From assembly GCF_048323695.1 (NCBI RefSeq), contig NZ_JBLWFT010000004.1, forward strand, positions 124,001 through 188,000: a stretch of 64,000 nt of DNA, written 5' to 3'. The stretch comes from Aquisalimonas sp007126095. GTDB taxonomy: Bacteria > Pseudomonadota > Gammaproteobacteria > Nitrococcales > Aquisalimonadaceae. Made by a program: the position numbers and the translations under genes. Of this stretch, positions 8,034 through 16,225 are shown in pieces; the stretch's first letter is position 1; every line of letters begins with the position of its first letter. The notes below the pieces were generated by a model. The model ran no database searches, was not told the origin of the DNA, and was given only the letters and a program-made list of their open reading frames with translations.

Positions 8034-8048
8034 GTGTCACACTGACAC
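8034..8048. promoter_or_regulatory. Inverted repeat upstream of moaA (possible operator)
   Basis: A perfect 6-bp inverted repeat with 3-bp spacer, GTGTCA-CAC-TGACAC, lies about 90 bases before the moaA start in the 182-base gap after cobM. Its size and position fit a dimeric regulator site. No regulator family could be assigned, and chance occurrence is not excluded. Confidence 0.35.
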
Positions 8049-8136
8049 GAACAGGTGACGGATCGCCGGCTCAAGGGTGCAGGGAGCGCGGCTTATCGGT
8101 TCAGCACGGCGGTGCGCCGTGTCGGGAGGCGGCTTC

Positions 8137-9165
8137 ATGGCCACGCAGGACGTCTACGAACGCCCACTGCAGGATCTGCGCATATCGGTGACGGATCGCT
8201 GCAATTTCCGTTGCGTCTACTGCATGCCGAAGGAGATCTTCGGCTCGGACTACCCCTTTCTTGCGCGCAGGGAGCTTCTCAGTTTCGAGGAGATCGTCCG
8301 GTTGACGCGCGTCTTCGCCGAACAGGGTGTCCGCAAGCTGCGCATCACCGGCGGCGAGCCGCTGGTGCGGAAAGACCTCCCGGAGCTGATCGAGATGCTG
8401 GCGAATATCGACGGCATCGACGACATCACGCTCACCACCAACGCCACGCTGCTGCCCCAGCACGCCCAGTCGCTGGTGGACGCCGGCCTGAACCGGGTGA
8501 CGGTCAGCCTTGATGCCATCGACGACGACGTGTTCAAGGCCATCAACGACGTGAACTATCCGGTGCAGCCGGTGCTGGACGGCATTGCGGCGGCCTCGGA
8601 GGTAGGGCTCAACCCGATCAAGGTCAACATGGTGGTCAAGCGAGGCATGAACGACGGCCAGATCGTGCCCATGGCAGCGCATTTCCGGAACACACCGCAC
8701 ATCCTGCGCTATATCGAGTTCATGGACGTGGGCAACAGCAACGGCTGGCGCCTCGACGACGTCATTACCGCCGCGCAGATCCGTGACACCATCAACGCTG
8801 AATGGCCCATCGCGCCGCTGGACCCGAACTACACCGGCGAAGTGGCGAGCCGGTATCGCTATGCCGACGGCGGCGGCGAGATCGGTATCATCTCCTCCGT
8901 GAGCGAGCCCTTCTGCAGCACCTGTACCCGCGCCCGCCTCGCCTCCCAGGGGCAGCTTTTCACCTGCCTGTTCGCGGGTAAGGGGCACGATCTGCGCACA
9001 CCCCTCCGCGACCCGTCCGTGGACGATGCCCAGCTCGCGGCGATCATCCGTGACATCTGGGGCAACCGCCGCGACCGCTACTCCGAGATGCGCACCAACA
9101 ACACCGCACCCGTCGAAGCCACCGCGCTGCAGTGGAAGGTGGAGATGTCCCACGTGGGCGGCTGA
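8137..9165 (+). CDS. moaA: GTP 3',8-cyclase MoaA (molybdenum cofactor biosynthesis)
   Basis: 342 residues. MoaA is a radical-SAM enzyme that converts GTP to 3',8-cH2GTP, the first step of molybdopterin synthesis. The radical-SAM cluster motif C22-X3-C26-X2-C29 (CNFRCVYC) and the ITGGEPL motif are present. The second, substrate-binding [4Fe-4S] site is represented by CSTCTRARLASQGQLFTC near residues 260-278. The protein ends in the conserved Gly-Gly. The ATG at 8137 follows GGGAGGCGGCTTC; an upstream in-frame GTG (8077) would add a tail with no homology. It is a stand-alone moa gene here. Confidence 0.95.
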   Translation: MATQDVYERPLQDLRISVTDRCNFRCVYCMPKEIFGSDYPFLARRELLSFEEIVRLTRVFAEQGVRKLRITGGEPLVRKDLPELIEMLANIDGIDDITLTTNATLLPQHAQSLVDAGLNRVTVSLDAIDDDVFKAINDVNYPVQPVLDGIAAASEVGLNPIKVNMVVKRGMNDGQIVPMAAHFRNTPHILRYIEFMDVGNSNGWRLDDVITAAQIRDTINAEWPIAPLDPNYTGEVASRYRYADGGGEIGIISSVSEPFCSTCTRARLASQGQLFTCLFAGKGHDLRTPLRDPSVDDAQLAAIIRDIWGNRRDRYSEMRTNNTAPVEATALQWKVEMSHVGG

Positions 9166-9182
9166 GCCTCTGGTGTTCCGTC

Positions 9183-10547
9183 TCAGGCGGGCACCGGCAT
9201 GGCCTTCGCCTGTCGGGTCAGCCGCTGCACCTCCTTCGAGCAGGCAACCCGGCCTTCCGTGGCGTACGCCTCGTGATTCCGCTCGATGTCATCGAGGCGG
9301 TAGAGGTAGTTCACCATCATGCCGAAACTCTGTTGAATCCCGTTGGCGGAGGCATCCCCCAGCCAGTTGACCCGATGGACCTCCGCGCCGTTGCCCAGGT
9401 GGAACCGACTCACCGGGTTCAGCGGCAGCCCGTGCCGGTTCTTCTCCAGCACCAGGTAGCGCGTGGCCAGTTGCATCAGGGGCTTGCGCAGGACAGGGGC
9501 GCTGCCGTCGAGGGTCGCGGCCGGATCGCCGTGGACCAGTGCCGTGATGGCTTCCTGCTCCGCGGCGTCGAACCCGTCCAGCGAGGCCGGTGGCAGTGCG
9601 CGGACCCAGTCGGCGAAACCCGGCATCGGCGACAGCGTCACGAAATGCGTCAGCCCGGGCAGCTCCTTGCGCAGCTCTTCGACCACCTGCTTGATCAGGA
9701 AGTTGCCGAACGAGATGCCGCGCAGCCCTGACTGACAGTTGCTGATGCTGAAAAACGTCGCCGTGTCCGCGCCGGCGGCGGGTGTGTCGGCAGTGTCCTC
9801 CGCCGCGGGGCCGTTCAGCAGGGGCTGAACGCGATCCGGTATCCCGCGCGTGAGCGCCACCTGTACGAAGATCAGTGGCTCATCACCCGTTGCCGGGTGG
9901 AAGAATCCGAAACACCGGCGGTTGTCCGGGCCGACGCGCTGCCGCAGGTCGTCCCAGGTGTGGATGGCGTGCACCGCTTCGTAGGCAATGATCTTCTCAA
10001 GCACGTGCGCCGGCGTGGTCCAGTCGATCCGGCGCATCACCAGAAAGCCGCGGTTGAACCATGAACGAAACAGCTCCATGAAATCGGTGTCCACGGACTG
10101 CAGCTCCGGCGCCTCGCGCAGGTAGCGCTGCAGGTCGGCGCGCATGCGTACTAGGCCGAACGTGTGGCCGGGAGGCGTGTTAAGGCGGCGCAGCAGTTCG
10201 GGGCGCGCCGAGCGCGCGGCCACGCTGAGCGCCTGGGCATTGCTGCTGTCGGGGTTGTCCGTGTAGCGGGCGTAGGCGGCGGCCACGGCCTCCGGCGCCG
10301 GGGCGTAGCGTGTGGCGAGGCCGCGGAAGAACGCCAGCTTGCCCGCGTCGTCCATGGCGTCGTAGGTGGTCAGGGCCGTGCGTGCACGGCCCAGGCCGGA
10401 GACCTCGCCGTCGCTCGCCAGGAGGTCGTCGCACTGTTCCAGCAGGGCGTCGGAGCCCTGCCCGGCGCGATCCGCCCGGCTCCGGAAGCGCCCGGCATAC
10501 CGCTGGGTTACACTGGTGAGCAGGTCATTCAGAAACGTACTGTTCAT
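9183..10547 (-). CDS. Malonyl-CoA decarboxylase
   Basis: 454 residues, matching the MCD family (MatA/MlyCD). The enzyme converts malonyl-CoA to acetyl-CoA and CO2, regulating or scavenging malonyl-CoA. Family segments: a helical N-terminal domain, then LLRRLNTPPGHTFGLVRMR, ELFRSWFNRGFLVMRRIDW, YEAVHAIHTWDDLR, FFHPATGDEPLIFVQVAL, FSISNCQSGLRGISFGNFLI and HFVTLSPMPGF. The Ser of LSPMPGF and the His of HLGNGAEVHRVNW near the end correspond to the catalytic pair described for the family. The ATG at 10547 follows GGAGG at 8-base spacing. It is monocistronic and convergent with moaA. No malonate transporter or malonyl-CoA ligase is adjacent. Confidence 0.92.
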   Translation of the reverse strand: MNSTFLNDLLTSVTQRYAGRFRSRADRAGQGSDALLEQCDDLLASDGEVSGLGRARTALTTYDAMDDAGKLAFFRGLATRYAPAPEAVAAAYARYTDNPDSSNAQALSVAARSARPELLRRLNTPPGHTFGLVRMRADLQRYLREAPELQSVDTDFMELFRSWFNRGFLVMRRIDWTTPAHVLEKIIAYEAVHAIHTWDDLRQRVGPDNRRCFGFFHPATGDEPLIFVQVALTRGIPDRVQPLLNGPAAEDTADTPAAGADTATFFSISNCQSGLRGISFGNFLIKQVVEELRKELPGLTHFVTLSPMPGFADWVRALPPASLDGFDAAEQEAITALVHGDPAATLDGSAPVLRKPLMQLATRYLVLEKNRHGLPLNPVSRFHLGNGAEVHRVNWLGDASANGIQQSFGMMVNYLYRLDDIERNHEAYATEGRVACSKEVQRLTRQAKAMPVPA

Positions 10548-10735
10548 TCTGCCATCCTCCGCCCCGGGTGGTGATATCCGATCCTCGACTATAATCGAGG
10601 CGGCCCGGATTTGGCATTCCGGCGTTGTGACTGACCGATTGGCCGGTTATTTTTCCGAGCCATTGCCGGGCGGGGCCGTGCGCTCGTCCTCGCTTGACCC
10701 TCATCCCCACCTCGACCAGGGAGTTGGCCTTGACC

Positions 10736-11446
10736 ATGTTTCTCGATGCTTACCACGCGCTCCAGGACGGTGTGGTGCGGATCTCCGCCAACCAGGCGAG
10801 CCGCTTCGCCAAGGAAGTCGCCGGCGATTTCAACCCGATTCACGACGCCGATGCGCGACGGTTCTGCGTTCCGGGGGATCTGCTGTTCGCCCTGGTACTC
10901 GGCTACTACGGCGTGTCGGAGCGGATGGCGTTCCGCTTTCGCGGCATGGTGGGCGACGACGTGCCGCTGGTGTTCCCGGAGGCCATGGATGGTGGGCCGC
11001 TGACCATTGCGGACCTGGATGGCAAGGTCTACCTGGAGGTGGAGCGCAGTGGTGCGGTGGTTCGGAACGCCGACGTGGTGGAGGCGTTCGTGCGCCGGTA
11101 CTCGGCCTTCTCGGGGCGCAACTTCCCGGAATTCCTCGAGCCACTGATGCGGCAGCGGGAGATGATGTTCAACCCCGACCGCCCCCTCGTGCTCTACGAC
11201 AGCATGGCGTTCGAGCTGAAGGGCGCTGTCACGGCGGGCCTCGACATGGTGCTGGAGACCGCCAGCCTGGGTGTAAACGGCAAGCGCGGCGAAGAGTGGC
11301 TGCGCTTCCAGGTGGTCGATGGTGACCAGGTCGTGGGCGAAGGCTCCAAGAAGGTGGTGATCAGCGGTCTGCAGCCCTGGGATGAATCCCGTATGGGCCC
11401 CTTCGTGGACGACTACACCGCACGACGTGACCACTTCCACCCCTGA
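10736..11446 (+). CDS. DUF3581 family protein
   Basis: 236 residues. The start ISANQASRFAKEVAGDFNPIHDADARRFCVPGDLLFALVLGYYG is the characteristic signature of DUF3581, a conserved gammaproteobacterial family of unknown function. The motif DFNPIHD plus FCVPGDLLFA resembles the catalytic loop of hot-dog-fold dehydratases (MaoC-like), so a hydratase- or thioesterase-like fold is plausible but unproven. The start is uncertain: ATG 10736 has AGGGAG 12 bases upstream, while an in-frame TTG at 10730 would give better spacing. It is divergent from the malonyl-CoA decarboxylase gene. Confidence 0.85.
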   Translation: MFLDAYHALQDGVVRISANQASRFAKEVAGDFNPIHDADARRFCVPGDLLFALVLGYYGVSERMAFRFRGMVGDDVPLVFPEAMDGGPLTIADLDGKVYLEVERSGAVVRNADVVEAFVRRYSAFSGRNFPEFLEPLMRQREMMFNPDRPLVLYDSMAFELKGAVTAGLDMVLETASLGVNGKRGEEWLRFQVVDGDQVVGEGSKKVVISGLQPWDESRMGPFVDDYTARRDHFHP

Positions 11447-11489
11447 CCGGCGCCGTCCGGCCCTGCGCCGGCAACCATCGCGCAGTATT

Positions 11490-11502
11490 GTTATAATGTA
11501 AC
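11490..11502. promoter_or_regulatory. Zur box and overlapping -10 region upstream of the COG0523 GTPase
   Basis: The sequence TGTTATAATGTAAC (core GTTATAATGTAAC at 11490-11502) matches the gammaproteobacterial Zur consensus (GTTATAnTATAAC) with one or two deviations, and contains a TATAAT -10 hexamer. It is 21 bases before the GTG start of a COG0523 gene, a class often de-repressed by zinc limitation. The match is read directly; regulation by Zur is inferred. Confidence 0.65.
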
Positions 11503-11523
11503 TTTTCCGCTGGAGGTGGACAG

Positions 11524-12555
11524 GTGGCTGCGCTGACCCCCGTGACCGTGCTGACCGGCTTTCTCGGTGCCGGCAAGACCACGCTGCTCAACCACCTGCT
11601 GTCGCACCCCGATCTGGCCGACTCTGCGGTGATCGTCAACGAGTTCGGTGCGACCGAGCTGGATCACTGGCTCATCCAGGGCGGCGAGGAAGAGATCATC
11701 ACCCTCGATCAGGGCTGCATCTGCTGCAGTCTGCGCGGCGATCTGGTGGGAACTCTGCGGCGCCTGTTTCAGCGTGCCGCGGCGGGTGAGATTCCCCGTT
11801 TCCGCCGCGTTCTCGTGGAGACCACGGGGCTGGCGGACCCGGCGCCGGTGGCGCAGATCCTCATGCAGGACCCGATGCTCGCCATGGAGGCCCGGCTCGA
11901 CGGCATTGTCACCATGGTAGACGCCGTCCATGGAGGCACGACGCTGCGGGAGCACCCGGAAGCCGTGCGCCAGGCGGCGATGGCCGATCGCATCGTGCTC
12001 ACCAAGACGGACCTGGCCGACGACAGTGATGTGGACGCGCTGGAGCAGCAGCTGCGGCACGCCGGCGCGGGGGCGCCGGTCATCCGGGCCCGGCATGGCG
12101 CCGTTGATCCGACCGCGTTGCTGGAGACGGGCCCGGCAACCGGAGATGGGCGCCATCTCCGCAAGTGGCTGCAGCTCGGCGCTTTTCAGCCGCTGGACGA
12201 TGCCCGCTCACCGTCGCCCGCGCCCGCCGATGGCGATGACAGTGCCCACGGCCGGATCTTCAGCCACGTTCTGCACCACGATGGTGCGATACCGCTGCGA
12301 GACCTCGACGCATTCCTGGATACCGTCTGCGAGCTCCACGGCCGTCGCCTGCTGCGGCTGAAGGGTATTGTGCGCGTCACCGACGAGCCGGAGCGCCCGG
12401 CGGTGGTCCACGCGGTCCGCGCCCTGCGCCACCCGGTCGGCCGCCTGTCCGCCTGGCCCGGCGGCGTCAGTGATACGGCCATCGTGTGCATCGGCGAGGC
12501 CCTGCCCGTGGCGTCACTGGACGGCCTCTGGAAGTACGCCATCAGCCGCCCGTGA
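11524..12555 (+). CDS. COG0523 family GTP-dependent metallochaperone (ZigA/YeiR-like)
   Basis: 343 residues of the CobW/HypB/UreG-related G3E GTPase family. Visible features: the Walker A GFLGAGKTT (residues 12-20), the metal-binding CICC motif (C65, C67, C68), the VVIVNEFG-type switch region, LVETTGLADPAPV, and the guanine motif TKTDLAD near residue 160. Members insert or deliver metal, usually zinc, and the zinc subgroup is typically Zur-regulated; the Zur-like box just upstream supports that subgroup. The GTG start has GGAGG 7 bases before it. It is unlikely to be true CobW, since it is well away from the cob operon and has its own promoter. A histidine-rich permease follows downstream. 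Confidence 0.88.
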   Translation: MAALTPVTVLTGFLGAGKTTLLNHLLSHPDLADSAVIVNEFGATELDHWLIQGGEEEIITLDQGCICCSLRGDLVGTLRRLFQRAAAGEIPRFRRVLVETTGLADPAPVAQILMQDPMLAMEARLDGIVTMVDAVHGGTTLREHPEAVRQAAMADRIVLTKTDLADDSDVDALEQQLRHAGAGAPVIRARHGAVDPTALLETGPATGDGRHLRKWLQLGAFQPLDDARSPSPAPADGDDSAHGRIFSHVLHHDGAIPLRDLDAFLDTVCELHGRRLLRLKGIVRVTDEPERPAVVHAVRALRHPVGRLSAWPGGVSDTAIVCIGEALPVASLDGLWKYAISRP

Positions 12556-12859
12556 TGCGCTGGACTGCCCCCACGTCACGATGCGACCCGGGACAAGGAT
12601 GTCCTGATGCCCGATCAACACCATCGCTCCATCCTGCGCCCCCGGTTCCGCCCTGAGCCTGGCGGCGACGGTCTGGTTGTCGAACGCCCTGCGCGGGAGG
12701 AACGCCAGCGGCCGCGTTCTGGAGGAAGTGGCACAGGCCCAGGGCAAGCCCATCGACGAGGCCGATGTGCACCCGTGAGGGGGCATTGCCCATGCTACTC
12801 TCCCGGAAGCCGCCCGGGCGTCCGGCGCAATCGGGCACTGGAGATGCACAGGTGAGGCA
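12556..12859. other. 304-base gap between GTPase and NicO-like permease; possible decayed small gene
   Basis: No convincing gene was found. One plus-strand frame (12608-12778) reads without stops as a short polypeptide with a hydrophobic stretch (SALSLAATVWLSNALRG) followed by a plausible soluble tail (RVLEEVAQAQGKPIDEADVHP). It lacks a normal start: an ATG at 12599 is separated from it by an in-frame TGA at 12605. Another open frame (12607-12855, 82 codons) is very basic and looks spurious. This could be a pseudogene of a small membrane protein of the zinc regulon, or non-coding spacer. Confidence 0.3.
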
Positions 12860-13534
12860 ATGACCCTTGGGCTGATCGCGGCCGTTATCGGTATCGGGCT
12901 GATCCACGGCGTGCTCCCGGACCACGGCTGGCCCATCGCCGCTACGTATGCCCTGCGTCGGAAACGCCGCTACGTCGCGGGGGCGGTGGCGGCGCTGATC
13001 ATCGGGGTCGGGCACCTGCTGAGCAGTATCGCCCTGGTCGTGATCTTTCTGCTGCTGGCCGGGGCCTACGATCTCCATGAGGCGCGCTGGCTATCGGTCG
13101 CGGCCGGCTGCATGCTGGTGCTGCTTGGCATCTGGCAGTACCTGCAGGCCCGGCAGGGGCACGGCCACAACCATCATGGTCATGCCCATCACGGCCACGG
13201 CCCCCTGGCGCGCCTGCAGGCCTCGGCCCAGGCGCGGCTGGGCGACCCGGATCAGCGTGGCCTGGGGCACCTCGCGATCGTCGCCATACTGCTCGGCCTT
13301 GCCCACGAGGAACCGGTCCAGATCCTCGCCATCTGTGCCGGCACGGCCCACTGCCTCACGCTGATGGCGGTGTACTCTCTGGCGGTGATCGTCGCGATTC
13401 TGGTGCCCACGCTGCTACTTGTGCTCGGTTACCAGCGGCACCGGCAGCTGGTGGAGCAGTATCTGCCGCACTTGTCCTATCTCACCGCTGCCATCCTGGT
13501 TGGCATGGGTGCCTGGTTCATTCTGGTGCATTGA
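12860..13534 (+). CDS. NicO/NiCoT-like metal permease with histidine-rich loop
   Basis: 224 residues with about six transmembrane segments (near 1-20, 40-65, 75-95, 130-150, 155-180 and 200-224). Helix 1 carries HGVLPDHGW, an H-X4-D-H pattern like the nickel/cobalt-binding motif of NiCoT/RcnA proteins. A loop near residues 97-115 is a histidine cluster (HGHNHHGHAHHGHG), and a later helix has LGLAHEEPVQ. Family knowledge points to divalent metal transport (Ni2+, Co2+ or Zn2+). The neighbouring Zur-boxed GTPase makes zinc, or a metal affected by zinc status, attractive. Import versus export cannot be read from sequence. The ATG has a GAGGCA ribosome-binding site. Confidence 0.7.
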   Translation: MTLGLIAAVIGIGLIHGVLPDHGWPIAATYALRRKRRYVAGAVAALIIGVGHLLSSIALVVIFLLLAGAYDLHEARWLSVAAGCMLVLLGIWQYLQARQGHGHNHHGHAHHGHGPLARLQASAQARLGDPDQRGLGHLAIVAILLGLAHEEPVQILAICAGTAHCLTLMAVYSLAVIVAILVPTLLLVLGYQRHRQLVEQYLPHLSYLTAAILVGMGAWFILVH

Positions 13535-13643
13535 TGGACGGCCTCCCGCGGCGTTACGTCCGGGCCGCCTTTTGCGTTATAAGGGTGGGGCTGCCCCGTG
13601 TTTTTCTCCGCCGGCTAACTGACAGGTGAGACCGTTCCCAGCA

Positions 13644-14177
13644 ATGTCATACCGCACCCTCTATCTCGGATCGACCAACCCCGCCAAGCTCGATGCCGTT
13701 CAGGCCGTTTTCACCCCCGATCAGGGGTTCACCGTGGTGGCCAGAAGCGCGCCGTCGGGCGTGGCCGACCAGCCGCGCAGCGATGATGAGACCCGCACCG
13801 GCGCCGTGAACCGGGCCCATTGGCTGGTGCGCCAGCCGGGTGTCGAGCTCGGGATCGGCCTGGAAGGCGGGCTGGTGGATCACGCCGGTGACATGTGGCT
13901 GTGCAACTGGGGCGCTCTGGCCACCTCGCGCGGACACCTGCTGGTTGCCAGTGGCGCCCGTATCCCCCTGCCGCGGGAGCTGGCGCAGTCCCTGCGCAAG
14001 GGGGGTGAGCTCGGTGATGTGGTGGATTCCTGGTCCGGCCGTGAGGGGGTGCGGCATCGCGAAGGGGCCATCGGCATTCTCACCGAGGGTGAAGTCTCGC
14101 GCGCCGATCTGCTCGGGCATATTGTCCGCCTGCTGTTCGGGCAGTGGCGCTACCTCGGCGAATCCCGGGTGTCATAG
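13644..14177 (+). CDS. yjjX: Inosine/xanthosine triphosphatase, YjjX family
   Basis: 177 residues. The N-terminus TLYLGSTNPAKLDAVQAVF, the internal VADQPRSDDETRTGAVNRA, GIGLEGGL and the C-terminal SWSGREGVRHREGAIGILTEGEVSRADLL match YjjX (DUF84/NTPase_I-T). These proteins hydrolyse non-canonical purine nucleoside triphosphates (ITP, XTP) and so protect nucleic acids. The ATG at 13644 is preferred over an in-frame GTG at 13626 because it places the STNPAK motif at the usual distance from the N-terminus. The next gene begins immediately after the stop, suggesting co-transcription. Confidence 0.9.
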   Translation: MSYRTLYLGSTNPAKLDAVQAVFTPDQGFTVVARSAPSGVADQPRSDDETRTGAVNRAHWLVRQPGVELGIGLEGGLVDHAGDMWLCNWGALATSRGHLLVASGARIPLPRELAQSLRKGGELGDVVDSWSGREGVRHREGAIGILTEGEVSRADLLGHIVRLLFGQWRYLGESRVS

Positions 14178-14642
14178 ATGCTGGCGCGCCGCTCGACAAC
14201 CGCGCTGCTGCTCGGCGCAGCGATCGTCGCCGGTTGCTCGGACCCCGCCGACGACCGGTGGTATACCGAGGAGCAGGTCCGGATTGGTGAGGCCGTGTTC
14301 GAGGCGGAATGTGCTGTCTGTCATGGTGACCGGGCGCAGGGTGCGGAGAACTGGCGGCAGCGGGACGACGATGGTTACTTTCCGCCGCCGCCCCTGAACG
14401 GCACGGCCCACGCCTGGCATCATCCGAAGGATGAACTGCGGATGTTCATCCGCGATGGCTTCAATCGCATGCCGGGGTTCGGTGATCGCCTGGACGATGA
14501 CGAGATCGACGCCGCCATCGCCTGGTTTCAGTCCCACTGGAGCGACGCGGTCTACGACGCCTGGCTCGACTACGACGAACGCGGTGAGTCGGGGCATGAC
14601 GCCGGGGCGGATACTCAACGTGGTAACCCCGGTGTAGAGTAG
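14178..14642 (+). CDS. Cytochrome c family lipoprotein
   Basis: 154 residues. A lipoprotein signal with lipobox AG-C20 (IVAGC) is followed by a single class I cytochrome c domain. The haem motif is C45-A-V-C48-H49, and Met residues near MFIRDGFNRMPGF supply the likely axial ligand (NRMPGFGDRLDDDEIDAAIAWFQSHW is the typical C-terminal helix with MPxF). It is predicted to be membrane-anchored in the periplasm and to transfer electrons. The redox partner is unknown. It starts directly behind yjjX (no gap). The protein is strongly acidic. Confidence 0.88.
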   Translation: MLARRSTTALLLGAAIVAGCSDPADDRWYTEEQVRIGEAVFEAECAVCHGDRAQGAENWRQRDDDGYFPPPPLNGTAHAWHHPKDELRMFIRDGFNRMPGFGDRLDDDEIDAAIAWFQSHWSDAVYDAWLDYDERGESGHDAGADTQRGNPGVE

Positions 14643-14748
14643 GAGCATTCCACACAAGAACAGCGGCGTCCGCACCCGGACGGGCGCGGGCGACGGGCAG
14701 GGTGGCTTTATCAGCGAGCAGATAGACAGCGACAGCACCGCGCTTCTG

Positions 14749-16203
14749 GTGCTTGTGCTGGAGCGCCGCTTTGGTGCGCTGACTCCGGCACAGCAGGCGA
14801 TGGTGGCCGGCGCCGACCTGGCGACCAAGGCCGTCTGGCTGGAGGTGCTGCCCACGGCCCGCGGCCTCGATGACCTGTTCGCAGCCCGGGGCTTCGAATC
14901 GGGTGAGCTGGCCAGTTCACCCGCAGCACTCTCCGACCTGATCGATGCCTCGCCCGTGCCCATGGTCATCACCGAAGGTACCGGCGACCTCGAGCGGATC
15001 GTGTTCCTCAACCGGGAGTTCCGGGAGCGCATCGGCTACAGCGAGTCGGATATTCCGGACGTGCGTTACTGGTGGCCTCTGGCGTACCCCGACCCCGCCT
15101 ACCGTCAGGCCATCGCCAGTGCCTGGAAGGCCCGCATGGCCCGGGCGGCGCGGGATCGCGACCGGATCGAGCCCATGGAGGTGCGTATCCGCTGCGGCGA
15201 TGGCGCCATGCGCGTCTTCCAGGCCCATGCCACCTCCATCGGTTCCTGGAATCTGGGGGTATTCGTGGAGATCACGGCGCTGCGCGAAGCCCAGGAGGAA
15301 CTGGCGCTGAGTAAGGAGTGGCTGGAAGAGGCGCAGCGCATCGCGCGCCTGGGGCACTGGATTGCGCGTCCGGAGGATAATGATCCGGGACAGGGGGAGC
15401 TGTGGTGGTCACGGGTGACCTATGACATCTTCAGTTGTGACCCGGCCGACGGCGCGCCAACCATTGAGCAGTACCGGGAAATCATCCATCCGCGGGATCG
15501 TGAACGGCTGCAGAGGCTGGTCGCGGAGTGCGGGGATGATGGTCAGTACGAGGTCGAATACCGCGTCGTGCGCGACGGTGGCGAGCCCGTCTGGGTGCGC
15601 GAACTGGGCCGGGTGCTGCGTGATGATTCCGGCCGCGTCGAGCGGGTGATCGGCACCATCCTCGACATCACGCGCCAGCGGGCCCTGCAGCAGGAGCTGG
15701 AGTACCGGGCCTCTCATGATGCGCTTACCGGTTTGTACAACCGTGCCAAACTGCAGCAGTTACTCCGGGAGATGGAACTGGGCTACCGTGATGCCAGGGA
15801 GCCGTTTTCGGTGGTGCTGCTGGACGTTGATCACTTCAAGACGGTCAATGACCGGTTCGGGCACGCCATCGGCGATGAAGTGCTGCAGGAGCTGAGCTGG
15901 CGCATCGCCAGCGTCCTCGAGCCGGAGCAACATGCCGGTCGGTGGGGTGGCGAGGAGTTCATGGTGCTGCTGCCCCGCACGGACGAACGGGCCGCTGCCG
16001 CCGTGGCCGGGCGCATCGCCGATGCCGTGACGCGCCATGAGGTGGCCTGTGCCGGGTACGTCACCGCCAGCCTTGGTGTGGCGGAGATGCGGCCCGGGCT
16101 CTCCGGCGGTGCCCTGGCGAACCAGGCTGACCGAGCCCTCTACGCCGCCAAGGGCGACGGGAGAAACTGCATCAGGCGCGCATCCGAACTGCCGCCGGGC
16201 TGA
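14749..16203 (+). CDS. PAS-containing GGDEF diguanylate cyclase
   Basis: At least 484 residues. The N-terminal helical segment (about 1-60) is followed by two PAS/PAC-like sensor regions (roughly 65-185 and 190-315, with EPVWVRELGRVLRDDSGRVERVIGTILDIT), then a GGDEF domain (about 325-484: DALTGLYNRAKLQ, VVLLDVDHFKTVNDRFGH, active-site RWGGEEFMVLLPR, i.e. a GGEEF site). It predicts c-di-GMP synthesis in response to an intracellular cue. No RxxD inhibitory site was spotted 5 residues before GGEEF. The start is doubtful: GTG 14749 has no ribosome-binding site, and the same frame stays open back to 14638 with protein-like sequence (ISEQIDSDSTALLVLVLERRFG), so the real start is probably upstream at an unusual codon. 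Confidence 0.88.
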   Translation: MLVLERRFGALTPAQQAMVAGADLATKAVWLEVLPTARGLDDLFAARGFESGELASSPAALSDLIDASPVPMVITEGTGDLERIVFLNREFRERIGYSESDIPDVRYWWPLAYPDPAYRQAIASAWKARMARAARDRDRIEPMEVRIRCGDGAMRVFQAHATSIGSWNLGVFVEITALREAQEELALSKEWLEEAQRIARLGHWIARPEDNDPGQGELWWSRVTYDIFSCDPADGAPTIEQYREIIHPRDRERLQRLVAECGDDGQYEVEYRVVRDGGEPVWVRELGRVLRDDSGRVERVIGTILDITRQRALQQELEYRASHDALTGLYNRAKLQQLLREMELGYRDAREPFSVVLLDVDHFKTVNDRFGHAIGDEVLQELSWRIASVLEPEQHAGRWGGEEFMVLLPRTDERAAAAVAGRIADAVTRHEVACAGYVTASLGVAEMRPGLSGGALANQADRALYAAKGDGRNCIRRASELPPG

Positions 16204-16225
16204 CGTGATCACAGGAGGGGGAGCG

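Noticed and set aside
11490..11502. Reading TATAAT here only as an ordinary promoter
   Set aside because: The -10 hexamer is present, but the wider symmetric GTTATAATGTAAC pattern is better explained as a Zur box overlapping that promoter.
11524..12555. Calling the COG0523 GTPase true CobW of cobalamin synthesis
   Set aside because: It lies 3.5 kb away from the cob operon with a Zur-like operator and no cobalamin gene beside it, so a zinc-type COG0523 protein fits better.
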